DNA of 64,000 nucleotides. It comes from Marinobacterium zhoushanense. Its GTDB lineage: Bacteria; Pseudomonadota; Gammaproteobacteria; Pseudomonadales; Balneatricaceae. A model generated the notes under the pieces. It saw nothing but the letters and a program-made list of their open reading frames with translations. It did no database searches and was not told where the DNA came from. How positions within the stretch are numbered: the stretch's first letter is position 1; every line of letters begins with the position of its first letter. Below, in pieces: positions 7,618 through 18,561 of this stretch. The position numbers were made by a program, and so were the translations under genes. The DNA lies in contig NZ_BMIJ01000003.1 of assembly GCF_014641945.1 (NCBI RefSeq), positions 1 through 64,000 on the forward strand, in the 5' to 3' direction.

Positions 7618-8244
7618 CTATGCCTTCTTATACGGATTAGGTAGCTTGATGTTGAAGCGTATGGCCAGCGCTCTGAGCACGAAGGCGACGCTGAATCCGC
7701 CAATCAGGTCATAGCTGTAAGGGACATTCAGGCTGTTTAGCGTCAGATAGACCACAGAGCCTGCCAGCGCCGTGGTGATATAAAGCTCCTCATTCATCAG
7801 CGTCAGGTTACTGCTGCAGAGCACGTCACGGGCGATACCGCCAAAGGAGGCGGTCATCACGCCCATGCAGACGGCGATCAGCGGCGCGGTGCCGAAGTTG
7901 AGTGCCACCTCGGTACCGACCACCGCGAAAAGGGCCAGACCCACTGCGTCCATCCACAGCAGGGCACGTGACAGCGATGCCAGTTTCGGCGCGATGAAGT
8001 AGGTGGCGGCGGAGGCTATCAGGCAGACGCTGATCCAGATAGGCTCGCGGATCCAGAACACCGGCAGATTTCCCAACAGCAGGTCGCGCAGGGTGCCACC
8101 ACCGATACCGGTAACTGTACCGATCAGCATGAAGCCCAGTATGTCCATTCGGTGACGGGCGGCATCCAGCGCGCCGGAGATGGCGAATACGGCGACCGCC
8201 GCTAAGCCCATGAGGTTGACTGCAGCGGTGATATCGAAGGGCAT
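7618..8244 (-). CDS. TRIC-family (UPF0126/YadS-like) cation channel protein
   Basis: This 208-residue inner-membrane protein has two repeats of three helices plus a seventh. Each repeat carries a glycine-rich motif: GIGGGTLRD (about 46-54) and SFGGIARD (about 131-138). These are the hallmark of trimeric intracellular cation channel homologues, called UPF0126 in bacteria. The physiological substrate in bacteria is uncertain; K+ conduction has been reported for relatives, and some members have been linked to amino acid traffic. It is co-oriented with the regulator gene upstream (55-bp gap), so it may be transcribed with it. Confidence 0.85.
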   Translation of the reverse strand: MPFDITAAVNLMGLAAVAVFAISGALDAARHRMDILGFMLIGTVTGIGGGTLRDLLLGNLPVFWIREPIWISVCLIASAATYFIAPKLASLSRALLWMDAVGLALFAVVGTEVALNFGTAPLIAVCMGVMTASFGGIARDVLCSSNLTLMNEELYITTALAGSVVYLTLNSLNVPYSYDLIGGFSVAFVLRALAIRFNIKLPNPYKKA

Positions 8245-8299
8245 GCTGATCCTTAATAGTTATTGAGTCGTCGATTGTTTTTTAATTGTTCTGGTTTTC

Positions 8300-9130
8300 T
8301 CAATGGCGGGCTCTGAACAAGCGCTCCTCCGGGCCCATCTCATTGCGTACCGCCTGGCGGATCGACAGGTCGATGCTGGCATCTTCGCAGTCATACAATC
8401 CGCACAGCGCCAGCGCCTTGCGGATCCGCACCTCCTGCCCCAGATATTCGTACACCACCCTAGCACAGCAGGGCATCCGTTCACTGTTGTCCGATACGCC
8501 GATCTTAATCCCGGTCAGTCGGGAAATGCGGTTGCGAAAGCTGGGGAAGAGGATGGTCTGGGTGATTTCGTGATGGTTCAGGGTCTCGTGATCGATAAGG
8601 AACAGCCGGTCGCTGAGCAGGCAGGCGACACCCTGGTAGCGGTTATGGCAGGCGGGCTCACCGGCCTGGGCCTGCATCCGCTCGGTGCGCTGGAACACTA
8701 CCTGACCCTCCCGCTCCTCCAGGCAGACCAGGTTCCGCAGCAGTTTGCCGGGGGTAGACATCGACAGGTAGTACTCGAAGTAGTAGCCGAGGTAGCGTTC
8801 CAGGCCGGCACTGTAGGCGTGGGTCAACTCCTCGATACGCTGAGAGACTTCAGACGTCGACGACTCCGTAACGGCAGAACTCTGCGGGCGCACCTGCACC
8901 ATACGCTCGAATTGGCCGTGGGGCAGCATAATTTCGTGCACCTCGACGCCGAAGAATTCGCAGATCCGACGCAGGGTGCCGGCCGAGGGCTTGTACTGAC
9001 CACTCAGATATCGGTTGAACTGCGGGCGGTTGATGTTCAGCCGTCGGCACACTTCGGCGATCGATTTGTAGTAGGTACACAGCAGGCGGAGATTCTGTGC
9101 CAGATCTTCGTGGATACCCGGTTGGTTCAT
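8300..9130 (-). CDS. XRE-type helix-turn-helix transcriptional regulator
   Basis: An N-terminal HTH (about residues 9-62) is visible: LAQNLRLLCTYYKSIAEVCR, NINRPQFNRYLSG and PSAGTLRRICEFFGV. The remaining 200 residues form a ligand-sensing or oligomerisation domain that I cannot name. The gene is divergent from the AGCS-aspA-ansA group across 177 bp, the usual arrangement for a local regulator. It is therefore a good candidate to control amino-acid uptake and deamination here, but no operator is proven. Confidence 0.85.
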   Translation of the reverse strand: MNQPGIHEDLAQNLRLLCTYYKSIAEVCRRLNINRPQFNRYLSGQYKPSAGTLRRICEFFGVEVHEIMLPHGQFERMVQVRPQSSAVTESSTSEVSQRIEELTHAYSAGLERYLGYYFEYYLSMSTPGKLLRNLVCLEEREGQVVFQRTERMQAQAGEPACHNRYQGVACLLSDRLFLIDHETLNHHEITQTILFPSFRNRISRLTGIKIGVSDNSERMPCCARVVYEYLGQEVRIRKALALCGLYDCEDASIDLSIRQAVRNEMGPEERLFRARH

Positions 9131-9307
9131 GCTCGCTCCCGCATCTAAAACTGCGCCAGACTGCGTCTGTAGCTTTCTGGTGCTGTAAAAGCGCTAATGT
9201 GCGTCAATCTGTAGTCAGAGTGTCAAATTTTATCAGTGCCATACCGTTGTTTAAATGGGCATCTTCCTACAACAGCTTCCTATAACAAAAAACAGCGGAG
9301 ATTCTCG

Positions 9308-10789
9308 ATGTTGGACTTTCTCAACGACATACTCTGGGGCAAGGTGCTGATTGCACTGCTGATTACCGTGGGTGTCGGATTTACCCTGGCTTCCCGATTC
9401 GTACAGTTCCGGTACTTCGGGCGCATGTTCCGGATTCTCAGCGCCAGTCAGGCGTTCAAGAAAGACAAGCACGGGCATCTGAGCTCGTTTCAGGCGCTGC
9501 TGCTCTCCGTTGCCGGCCGTGTCGGCGGCGGTAATATCGCCGGTGTCGCAGTGGCCATCACCCTAGGTGGCCCTGGCGCCGTGTTCTGGATGTGGGTGGT
9601 TGGCCTGATGGGGATGGCCACCAGCTTCCTCGAGTGTACCCTGGCTCAGACCTACAAACAGGCTGAGCCGGACGGTACCTATCGTGGCGGTCCGGCGCAC
9701 TATATTGCCCGCGGTATGGGCAGCAAGTGGAAGTGGCTGGCGGGACTCTATTCGGTCTTGCTGCTATTGACCTTCGGCTTCGGCTTTACGGCCTTGCAGT
9801 CCTACGCGGTGGCGACCTCTTTCGGCGACGCCTTCGGTGTGCCGGTTTTCTACACCGGTATCGGTCTGGCGATGATTGTCGGCCTGATCATCTTTGGTGG
9901 CGTCAAGCGTATCGCCAAGGTTGCCGAGGTTCTGGTGCCGGTGATGGCGTTGGGCTACCTCCTGGTCGCAGGTGCGGTATTGGCGCTCAATGTCGAGCGT
10001 ATCCCCGATGTGGTAATGCTGATCGTCAACAGCGCTTTCGGGCTTGAGCCTGTGGTCGGCGGCGGTATTGGCGCAGCGATCCTGATGGGCGTCAAGCGCG
10101 GTCTGTTCTCCAACGAAGCGGGCCTGGGAAGTGCGCCGAACGTGGCGGCCGTTGCCTACGTGCCGCACCCGGCCAACCAGGGTGTGGTGCAGTCGTTCTC
10201 CGTATTCATCGATACCCTGATCATCTGCTCGGCCACGGCGTTCATCATCCTGCTCAGCGGCGTGTATGACCCGGCAGGTGCCAACGATATCGGTGGTGTG
10301 GCGCTGACTCAGGCTGCCCTGGCCGAGCATGTGGGCGAGTGGGGTCGCAGCTTTGTCAGCATCGCGCTGCTGCTGTTCGGTTTCAGCACCGTGCTCTACA
10401 ACTACTACCTGGGCGAGAACAGCATCAACTTCTTCAGCACCGAGAACCAGAACCTGTTCAACGGATTCCGTGTCGCCATCATCGGCCTGGTGTGCTGGGG
10501 CGCGACCACCGATCTGGGCACCGTGTTCGCCTTTGCCGATGTGACCATGGGCTTCCTGGCGCTGGTCAACCTGATTGCGTTGATCGCGCTGGTCAAACCG
10601 GGGCTGCGCATCATGCGTGATTTCGACGAGCAGATCGCCGACGGCATCGAGCAGCCGGTATTCGATGTGTCTCGCTTTGCCGATATGAATATCGATGCCG
10701 CTGCCTGGGAGATCGAGCCGGAGGATCTGGAGCGCATCAACCAGCGTCGCAGTGCCCCGGTTCCGGCCAGCGGCGAGACCACGGCCTGA
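9308..10789 (+). CDS. Alanine/glycine:cation symporter (AGCS family)
   Basis: This 493-residue inner-membrane protein has about ten hydrophobic helices. Family motifs include GRVGGGNIAGVAVAI near the N-terminus, the ECTLAQ segment, GGPAHYIARGMG, and SNEAGLGSAPN in the middle. Known relatives couple Na+ or H+ to uptake of alanine or glycine. Here aspartase and asparaginase genes follow directly, so the substrate may be asparagine, aspartate or a related amino acid (inference). The ATG at 9308 was chosen over an upstream ATG because the protein then begins at the family's MLDFLNDILWG start. Confidence 0.9.
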   Translation: MLDFLNDILWGKVLIALLITVGVGFTLASRFVQFRYFGRMFRILSASQAFKKDKHGHLSSFQALLLSVAGRVGGGNIAGVAVAITLGGPGAVFWMWVVGLMGMATSFLECTLAQTYKQAEPDGTYRGGPAHYIARGMGSKWKWLAGLYSVLLLLTFGFGFTALQSYAVATSFGDAFGVPVFYTGIGLAMIVGLIIFGGVKRIAKVAEVLVPVMALGYLLVAGAVLALNVERIPDVVMLIVNSAFGLEPVVGGGIGAAILMGVKRGLFSNEAGLGSAPNVAAVAYVPHPANQGVVQSFSVFIDTLIICSATAFIILLSGVYDPAGANDIGGVALTQAALAEHVGEWGRSFVSIALLLFGFSTVLYNYYLGENSINFFSTENQNLFNGFRVAIIGLVCWGATTDLGTVFAFADVTMGFLALVNLIALIALVKPGLRIMRDFDEQIADGIEQPVFDVSRFADMNIDAAAWEIEPEDLERINQRRSAPVPASGETTA

Positions 10790-10809
10790 TCCATTCACTG
10801 AACCTATCC

Positions 10810-10836
10810 GGCCCGGCACCCTGTCGGGCCTTACTG
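10810..10836 (+). terminator. Hairpin after the symporter gene
   Basis: GGCCCG (10810-10815) and CGGGCC (10825-10830) form a six-pair stem with a nine-base loop, followed by TTACT rather than a long T-run. It may attenuate rather than fully stop transcription into aspA. Confidence 0.4.
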
Positions 10837-10870
10837 AAATCCCTTATCTCTTTCCATGGTGAATACCACT

Positions 10871-12271
<1,401 letters not shown>

Positions 12272-12275
12272 GGAT

Positions 12276-13280
12276 ATGAAGATTCTGGTTGTCTACACCG
12301 GCGGTACCATCGGTATGCTGCCCTCGGAGCAGGGCTACGTACCGGTGGCGGGTTTTGCCGAACGCCTGCAGGCGCAGCTTGGCGAGTCTGCTGACCAGCT
12401 GCCGCAGTTCGATCTGGTTGAGCTGGAGCGGCTGATCGACAGCGCCAATGTGCTGCCGGAGGACTGGCGTCAGATCGCGCTACTGCTGGAGCGGAGTTGG
12501 GCGGACTATGACGGCTTTGTTGTGCTCCACGGCACCGACACCATGGCCTATACCGCCTCGGCGCTGTCGTTCATGCTGCAGGGCTGCGACAAGCCGGTGA
12601 TCCTGACCGGCTCGCAGATACCGCTGGCGGAGCTACGCAACGATGCGCTGGACAACCTGGTTACGTCGCTGCTACTGGCGGCCAGCGGCGAGATTCACGA
12701 AGTATGCGTCTACTTCAATGGTCGCCTGCTGCGTGGCAACCGGACCCGTAAGGTGCGCAGCACAGGCTTTGACGCCTTCGATTCTCCCAACTGCCCCTGG
12801 CTGGGGCAGGTGGGGATCGATATCGAGCTGCGCCGCGACCTGCTGCTGGAGCCTGCAATACCGCGTTTCCAGATACCGCAGTTTGACCCGGCAGCCGTGG
12901 TATCCCTATTCGTCTATCCCGGTATGCCGGCGCGTTTGATTGATGCCGCACTTGACGATCTGCGCGTGCGCGGACTGGTGCTGCATACCTATGGCGTTGG
13001 TAACCCACCGGATGCGGATGTGGCGCTGATCGCGGCACTGGAGAGGGCGGCGTCGCGTGGCGTAGTGGTGCTTAATATCACCCAATGTCATCAGGGCGCG
13101 GTCAGCCAGGGGGCTTATGCCACTGGCGCGACGCTCAACCGCATCGGGGTGATTCCCGGCAGCGATCTGACCCCGGAAGCGGCATTTACCAAGCTGCATC
13201 TGTTGCTGGCGCTGGATCTAAACGGCGATCAGCTGCGTAAAGCGCTGATCGAGCCTATCTGTGGAGAGTGTTCAGCCTAA
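12276..13280 (+). CDS. ansA: Type I (cytoplasmic) asparaginase
   Basis: It hydrolyses L-asparagine to aspartate and ammonia. Both threonine active-site motifs are present: TGGTIGM (8-14) and HGTDTMAYTASAL (85-97). No signal peptide is present, so it is the cytoplasmic type I form rather than the periplasmic high-affinity form. At 334 residues it has normal length. It lies directly behind aspA, so asparagine can be converted to aspartate and then to fumarate with release of two ammonia. Confidence 0.9.
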   Translation: MKILVVYTGGTIGMLPSEQGYVPVAGFAERLQAQLGESADQLPQFDLVELERLIDSANVLPEDWRQIALLLERSWADYDGFVVLHGTDTMAYTASALSFMLQGCDKPVILTGSQIPLAELRNDALDNLVTSLLLAASGEIHEVCVYFNGRLLRGNRTRKVRSTGFDAFDSPNCPWLGQVGIDIELRRDLLLEPAIPRFQIPQFDPAAVVSLFVYPGMPARLIDAALDDLRVRGLVLHTYGVGNPPDADVALIAALERAASRGVVVLNITQCHQGAVSQGAYATGATLNRIGVIPGSDLTPEAAFTKLHLLLALDLNGDQLRKALIEPICGECSA

Positions 13281-13287
13281 GGGGACA

Positions 13288-14178
13288 TCAGATCGGCTGA
13301 TGTGCCCGCACCCGCTCGCGGAACTCTGACGGGGTCAGCCCGGTCTGCTTGCGGAAAAAGCGTGAGAAGTAGGCGGCATCGTCGTAACCCAGGGAATAGG
13401 CGACCTGCTGGATGGTCATGGTGGAGTAGGCGATATCCCGTTGTGCGGCATGGATGATGCGCGCGTTGATAATACTCAGTGGCGACTGCCCCAGTACTTC
13501 ATGGCAGATACGGCGCAGCTGACCCGCGGTGATACCCAGCTGTTCGGCGTACTCATCCACCGTTTTCAGTGCCCCCAAATTGTTGTTCAGCAGTGCGCGG
13601 AAGCGCTCCACCTGTTCCGCCTTGCGTGAGCCCAGCGCGGGATTGAGCGCGTGTTGAGACTGGTCGACGCGACGGATCTGCAGCAGCAGCGCTACCAGCA
13701 ACATATTGGCGCCACTCAGCTCGGTAGCGCTGGTCAGCAGCGTTTCCTGTTCGACCAGCTTGAACAGGGTCGCAAGCGTCTTATGCAGCCTGGCCGTTTC
13801 GGGTAGTGCCAGCACCATCGGCTTGTCGAAAATATCCGCCAGCGCCGGTACTGCTGTCGTAATCACCGTTTCCAGTGGCCGCTGCGCGGCGGTCACCACC
13901 GAGCCGTCTATACCCGCGCCCATATCGAAACCGTGCACTGTTTGCGCGGGAATCAGGATAAAGCAGGGTGCCTTGAACTCGACACTGCTGCCGTCGAGAT
14001 GCACCACCCCACGCTCCTTCTGCACATAGAGTATCTGCACCAGCCCTTCATGCTGATGTGGATCGATCTTCCATTCGTAGTGTTTGGCGCGCCTGGATAT
14101 CGGCTCGTAATGGATCGATTCGAACCAGCGCTGTTCCGGCGTTTCGCCATAGAGGGCGTAGTTGGGGATGCTGCTCAT
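13288..14178 (-). CDS. AraC-family transcriptional regulator (PobC/HpaA-like)
   Basis: The N-terminal half is a cupin-like effector domain (HQHEGLVQILYVQKERG, then FILIPAQTVHGFD). The C-terminal half holds two AraC helix-turn-helix motifs, ending with SLGYDDAAYFSRFFRKQTGLTPSEFR. The overall layout is like PobC/HpaA regulators of 4-hydroxybenzoate or 4-hydroxyphenylacetate catabolism, and a pobA gene lies 7 kb downstream. It is divergent from the TRAP binding-protein gene, the nearer likely target. I started it at the ATG for SSIPNYALYGE, five codons inside the longest frame. Confidence 0.85.
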   Translation of the reverse strand: MSSIPNYALYGETPEQRWFESIHYEPISRRAKHYEWKIDPHQHEGLVQILYVQKERGVVHLDGSSVEFKAPCFILIPAQTVHGFDMGAGIDGSVVTAAQRPLETVITTAVPALADIFDKPMVLALPETARLHKTLATLFKLVEQETLLTSATELSGANMLLVALLLQIRRVDQSQHALNPALGSRKAEQVERFRALLNNNLGALKTVDEYAEQLGITAGQLRRICHEVLGQSPLSIINARIIHAAQRDIAYSTMTIQQVAYSLGYDDAAYFSRFFRKQTGLTPSEFRERVRAHQPI

Positions 14179-14350
14179 AGCTCTGTCTTGCAAGAGGCCG
14201 ATGCACGAAATGTCCTATCAGTAGCCTGTTTTGTCAATTCGGATTCGCGCCTGTTTTGATTATTGTTGATATCAAGGTCGTACAGGTTATTAACCCTTTG
14301 CCGATCAAAATTAAGCCTAATATAAATCTATAATAAGTAAAGGTATTAAA

Positions 14351-15370
14351 ATGAAGAATAAGACCCGTCTTTTATCGTTGGTGGCTGCTGCAGGTTTTTC
14401 TATTTCAGGTGCAGTAAATGCCGCTGAAGTTGATCTCCGTTTTGCTCACTTCTGGCCAGCCAATTCAGGTATAGCCAAAACCCTGGCGACCTGGGGCGAG
14501 ACTGTTGAGGCCGAATCCAACGGTCGCATCAATGTGGAGATCTACCCCTCGCAAACGCTGGCCAAGGCGACCCAGACCTACGACTCGGTTGTGCGGGGTA
14601 TTGCCGACGTTGGTGCGATCATCCAGGGCTATACCGCCAACCGCTTCCCGTTGTCACAGATCGTAGAGCTGCCCGGCATCGTGCAGACCGGCGAGCAGGG
14701 CTCCTGTGTGCTGCAGAAACTCTATGACGAGGGTGAGCTGGACAGTGAGTATCAGGATGCTCACGTGCTGTTCATGTTCACCCACGGCCCGGGCCATATC
14801 CATACCAAGGGCAAGGCGGTGGCGAAGCCGGAGGATCTGGCGGGTCTGATGATTCGACGGCCGACGGTGGTGGTGGGCGATCTGCTGGAAGGATTGGGCG
14901 GTGAGCCTGTCGGTTTGCCTGCGCCGGATATGTACAGCGCCATGCAGCGCGGCACCATCAATGGCGTGACGCTGCCTTGGGAGGCAATGGCCTCTTTCCG
15001 GCTCAATGAGCTGGCCGACCAGCATACCCAGGTCGGGCTGTACTCGCTGGCCTTCGTGGTGACGATGAATAAAAGCACCTACGCGCGTATGCCGGAAGAC
15101 CTGAAGAAGATCATCGATGACAACACCGGCATGCGCTGGGCGGAGAAGCTTGGCAAGGCGTATGACGAGCTGGATCTGGTTGGTGTTCAACAGGCGAAAG
15201 AGATGGGGCATAGCATCACCGTCATCGAAAACGGCGCCGACAATCCGGCCTGGAAGCCGACGTTGGACCGCGTCACCGAGCAGTATGTCAGCGGGCTTTC
15301 CGCACAGGGACTGCCGGCGGGGCAGGTATTTGAGCGCGCGCAGGTGCTGTCCAAGGCCTGCGGCGCCTGA
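14351..15370 (+). CDS. TRAP transporter substrate-binding protein (DctP family)
   Basis: Signal peptide residues 1-24 (…GAVNA) are followed by the two-lobed periplasmic binding fold of DctP proteins: RFAHFWPANSG at the start, YPSQTLAKATQTYDSV, GLMIRRPTVVVGDLLEGLGG, and GTINGVTLPWEAM. These proteins capture organic acids for a DctQ/DctM permease. No permease genes are adjacent, so this is an orphan component that must pair with a permease encoded elsewhere. The gene starts an apparent catabolic group, ended here by its own terminator. Confidence 0.88.
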   Translation: MKNKTRLLSLVAAAGFSISGAVNAAEVDLRFAHFWPANSGIAKTLATWGETVEAESNGRINVEIYPSQTLAKATQTYDSVVRGIADVGAIIQGYTANRFPLSQIVELPGIVQTGEQGSCVLQKLYDEGELDSEYQDAHVLFMFTHGPGHIHTKGKAVAKPEDLAGLMIRRPTVVVGDLLEGLGGEPVGLPAPDMYSAMQRGTINGVTLPWEAMASFRLNELADQHTQVGLYSLAFVVTMNKSTYARMPEDLKKIIDDNTGMRWAEKLGKAYDELDLVGVQQAKEMGHSITVIENGADNPAWKPTLDRVTEQYVSGLSAQGLPAGQVFERAQVLSKACGA

Positions 15371-15449
15371 CCGGATTTTGATTCAGGCTCAAGCTCAAAA
15401 ACAGGCTCAGCCTCACCATTCGGCTCTGTGGCGCTGAGTCCTCACCTTC

Positions 15450-15495
15450 GCCGGTAATCGTTTTATCGCAGAAATCTTCGATTACCGGCTTTTTT
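15450..15495 (+). terminator. Rho-independent terminator after the TRAP binding-protein gene
   Basis: GCCGGTAATCG (15450-15460) pairs perfectly with CGATTACCGGC (15479-15489), followed by TTTTTTA. The loop is 18 bases. It isolates the binding-protein gene from the SDR gene, which then needs its own promoter within 15496-15616. Confidence 0.85.
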
Positions 15496-15616
15496 ACGTT
15501 GTTTTTTATTGTGGCTTTTAAATAGGCCAGGAAGGCCTTTGTTTCTAAAAAATACAGGTCGTATTTTAAAGCTATTTAAGCGTTGCTTGAAAAGTTATTT
15601 AACGAGGTGAATTGGT

Positions 15617-16456
15617 ATGTCGGTGGAAAATGGCGGCAATGACTGGCTCGGAATTTCGGGTCGTAAATACGTGGTGACCGGCGCCGGTAGTGGTATTGGC
15701 TACGCCATTGCCGAAACGCTGATCGGTCTGGGTGCCCAGGTCGCGATGCTGGATCGCAATACCGCCGGTTGTGAGGCGCTGTCGGCCCGGTTCAACGCAG
15801 CTGGCGCACAGCATCTGGTGTTGGCCTGCGATATCGGCAGTGAAGCCAGTGTCGAGCAGGCCGCCACGACTGTGCGCGAGACCTTCGGTCTTATCGATGG
15901 ATTGGTCAACTGTGCGGGCATGTTGCGTGCTGCACCGATTAAATCGGTGACGCTGGATGACTGGGATGCGGTGCTGCGCACCAACCTGACCGGTTACATG
16001 CTGTGCAGTCGCCATTTCGCCCGTCATACGGTGGAGGGCGAGGGCGCCATGGTGCATATCGCTTCAGTGGCCGCACACCATCCGCAAACCTATAGCGGTG
16101 CCTATAGCGCCAGTAAGGCGGGGATAACCTTGCTGTCCCGGCAGATCGCCGCGGAGTATGGCGCGGAGGGCGTACGCAGCAATGTGATCTGCCCGGGCAT
16201 GATCCGTACCGCACTGTCAGAACCCTTTTATCAATATCCCGGCATCAAGGAGCGGCGCGAGGCGATGACCGCCAGTCGTCGCATCGGCGCCCCCCAGGAT
16301 ATCGCCAATGCCGCGATCTTCCTGCTCAGCCCGCGTGCAGCCTATATCAACGGTGCCGAGATCAGCGTCGATGGCGGTATGGAAACGATGTTGATGGATC
16401 TGATTCCGCGACCGGGGTTCTCCGCCGTGAACAGTCCCGAACAGCAAAACGCCTGA
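15617..16456 (+). CDS. Short-chain dehydrogenase/reductase
   Basis: This 279-residue protein has the classical SDR layout. The cofactor loop TGAGSGIG is at 21-28, the NCAG motif near 98-101, the catalytic serine near 150, and YSASK at 163-167, ending with the SVDGG segment. These enzymes oxidise or reduce an alcohol/carbonyl using NAD(P). The acidic residue after the second strand (LDRN) suggests NAD preference. It is followed 25 bp later by a flavoprotein and then a NIPSNAP gene, so it is likely one step of a catabolic pathway whose substrate I cannot name. Confidence 0.88.
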   Translation: MSVENGGNDWLGISGRKYVVTGAGSGIGYAIAETLIGLGAQVAMLDRNTAGCEALSARFNAAGAQHLVLACDIGSEASVEQAATTVRETFGLIDGLVNCAGMLRAAPIKSVTLDDWDAVLRTNLTGYMLCSRHFARHTVEGEGAMVHIASVAAHHPQTYSGAYSASKAGITLLSRQIAAEYGAEGVRSNVICPGMIRTALSEPFYQYPGIKERREAMTASRRIGAPQDIANAAIFLLSPRAAYINGAEISVDGGMETMLMDLIPRPGFSAVNSPEQQNA

Positions 16457-16481
16457 TCTGAATCGGGTGGGAGAGTTAGCT

Positions 16482-18248
16482 ATGCATACTAAAACCTCTA
16501 TAGAAACACTTAGCTGCGACCTGCTGGTTGTCGGTTCGGGTGCGGGTGGATTATCTACTGCCGTGACCGCCAAAAAGAACGGTCTCGACGTGATCGTGAT
16601 CGAAAAGGATCAGGTGTTTGGCGGTACCACTGCCTTCTCCGGTGGCGTGCTCTGGATTCCGGGCAATCACCACGGCCAGAAGCAGAATCCGCGGGATACG
16701 CGTGATGCGGCCGTTGAGTATATCCGTAATGAAACCGGTGATTTCTTTGACGAGGAGGGCGTTAACGCTTTCCTCGACAAAGGACCGGAGATGGTCGATT
16801 TCTTCGAGCGGGAGACGGCGGTCAAGTTCATCCCGACCCTCTATCCCGACTACCACCCGACTTTGGGTGGTGGGGTCGATATTGGTCGCTCCATTCTCGC
16901 CGCGCCCTTCGATATCCGCCAGCTGGGTCAGGATATCAAGCGGATGCGCCCGCCGCTGAAGACGATCACCTTCATCGGCATGATGTTCAATTCATCCAAT
17001 GCCGACCTGAAGCACTTCTTCAACGCCACCAAGTCGCTGACCTCGTTTCTGTATGTCTGCAAGCGTCTGGCGATCCATATAAAGGAGCTGGCGCTGTACC
17101 GTCGCGGCGTCAATGTCACCAGCGGTAATGCCCTGGCCTCTCGACTGGCCAAGAGTGCGCTGGACCTGAATATCCCGATCCATACCTCGGCACCGGCCAA
17201 GGAGCTGTTGCAGCAGGATGGGCGCGTTACCGGCGTACACACGCATATCGATGGTCGTGAAGTGGTGATCGAGGCACGCAAGGGGGTGGTGTTGGCCTGC
17301 GGCGGCTTTGCCCATGACGTGAAACGGATCGCCGAAGCCTATCCCCACGTCCGGCGGGGAGGCGAACACCACTCGCCGGTACCGGAGAGCAATACCGGTG
17401 ATGGACTGGCGCTGGTGGAACAGATCGGTGTGCCGGTGAAGTGCGAGTTTGCGGACACCTCGGCCTGGATGCCCACCTCGCTGGTGCCCAACAAGGATGG
17501 CAGCTTCGGCAAGTTTCCCCATCTGCTGGACCGTTACAAGCCCGGCGTGATCGGCATCAACCCGATGGGCAAGCGCTTCTGTAACGAGTCCGAGTCCTAC
17601 CACGATGTGGGTGCGGCGATGATGCGGACCTGCGAAAACAGCAGCAAGACCTACATGTGGCTTATCTGCGACCAGACCTGCTTGAGCAAGTACGGCCTGG
17701 GTTATGTGAAGCCCTCGCCGATGCCGATCGGCGGCTTCCTGCGTAACGGCTACCTGAAGCGTGGCAATACGCTGGAGGAGTTGGCAACGGTCATCGGTGT
17801 CGATGTCTATCAGCTCAAGAGGACGGTGGCCGAGTATAACGAGGGCGCCGTACACGGCGAGGACCGCCAGTTCGGACGCGGCAGCACCGCATTCAACCGC
17901 TACCTGGCCGACCCGGAGAACAAGCCCAACCCCTGTGTGGCGCCGGTGCAGAAAGGGCCCTTCTACGCGGTCAAGGTATTCATGGGCGATCTGGGCACCT
18001 TCGATGGCATCAAGACCGACGTCTACGGCCAGGTACTGGATGCCGAAGGTGTCGGTGTTGAAGGCCTGTATGCCGTGGGCAATGACCGCCGCAGCATCAT
18101 GGGTGGCAACTATCCCGGCGCCGGTATCACCCTTGGGCCGATCATGACCTTCGGCTACATCACGGCGCGTCGCATCGCCGGTATCGATGATGCTCTCGAA
18201 CTGCCGCAACTGGAGGAGGTGAGCGATGGCCGTAAAGCCGCTGGTTGA
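16482..18248 (+). CDS. FAD-binding dehydrogenase (fumarate reductase/ketosteroid dehydrogenase-like)
   Basis: The product is 588 residues. A dinucleotide-binding GSGAGGLS motif is at 18-25, followed by the FAD-contacting acidic end of strand two (VIVIEK) and the GGTTAFSGG segment shared by 3-ketosteroid-delta1-dehydrogenase and flavocytochrome c-like enzymes. The C-terminal GNDRRSIMGGNYPGAGITLG block closes the FAD fold. It probably introduces a double bond or reduces an enone on a non-aromatic ring; the exact substrate is unknown. The ATG follows a GGGAGAG site, and the coding end overlaps the next gene. Confidence 0.85.
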   Translation: MHTKTSIETLSCDLLVVGSGAGGLSTAVTAKKNGLDVIVIEKDQVFGGTTAFSGGVLWIPGNHHGQKQNPRDTRDAAVEYIRNETGDFFDEEGVNAFLDKGPEMVDFFERETAVKFIPTLYPDYHPTLGGGVDIGRSILAAPFDIRQLGQDIKRMRPPLKTITFIGMMFNSSNADLKHFFNATKSLTSFLYVCKRLAIHIKELALYRRGVNVTSGNALASRLAKSALDLNIPIHTSAPAKELLQQDGRVTGVHTHIDGREVVIEARKGVVLACGGFAHDVKRIAEAYPHVRRGGEHHSPVPESNTGDGLALVEQIGVPVKCEFADTSAWMPTSLVPNKDGSFGKFPHLLDRYKPGVIGINPMGKRFCNESESYHDVGAAMMRTCENSSKTYMWLICDQTCLSKYGLGYVKPSPMPIGGFLRNGYLKRGNTLEELATVIGVDVYQLKRTVAEYNEGAVHGEDRQFGRGSTAFNRYLADPENKPNPCVAPVQKGPFYAVKVFMGDLGTFDGIKTDVYGQVLDAEGVGVEGLYAVGNDRRSIMGGNYPGAGITLGPIMTFGYITARRIAGIDDALELPQLEEVSDGRKAAG

Positions 18249-18561
18249 TTACAGGGTCTACACCATCACGCCGCGCAAGATGGGCGAGTTTGTCGAGGTG
18301 TTCAATCGACTGGCGATGCCGATCCTGAAGGAGACCCTAGGCACGCCTTTGGGTTTCTACACCACCCTGGTCGGCAAGCAAAACCAGTTCGTCCATCTCT
18401 GGGGCTACGACTCGCTGGAGGATTACGAACGGCGCAGCGCGGCACGGGATACCCACCCGGAGTTCCCCAACTATCTGGCCGCCTCGGCCCATCTGATCGT
18501 GGCGCAGGAGACCAGCCTGGTGCGCGGCATTGATCTGCTCAACGAGTGGGTCGAGGCGTGA
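18226..18561 (+). CDS. NIPSNAP-domain protein
   Basis: A 111-residue dimeric alpha/beta-barrel type domain is predicted: VDYRVYTITPRKMGEFVEVF at the start, FVHLWGYDSLEDYERRSAAR in the middle. NIPSNAP proteins often sit next to oxidoreductases of organic-acid or aromatic catabolism and act as small-molecule-binding or isomerase-like partners, with no general reaction. The start ATG lies inside the end of the flavoprotein gene (23-bp overlap), so the two are translationally coupled. A broken SDR gene starts in the overlapping GTGA. Confidence 0.85.
   Translation: MAVKPLVDYRVYTITPRKMGEFVEVFNRLAMPILKETLGTPLGFYTTLVGKQNQFVHLWGYDSLEDYERRSAARDTHPEFPNYLAASAHLIVAQETSLVRGIDLLNEWVEA

Noticed and set aside
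8303..9148. Long plus-strand frame opposite the XRE regulator
   Set aside because: A shadow of the GC-rich regulator gene; the minus-strand frame has a clear HTH.
9131..9307. Possible glycine riboswitch before the AGCS symporter
   Set aside because: I looked for the conserved glycine-aptamer core and saw neither its GGAGAG-type start nor paired arms.
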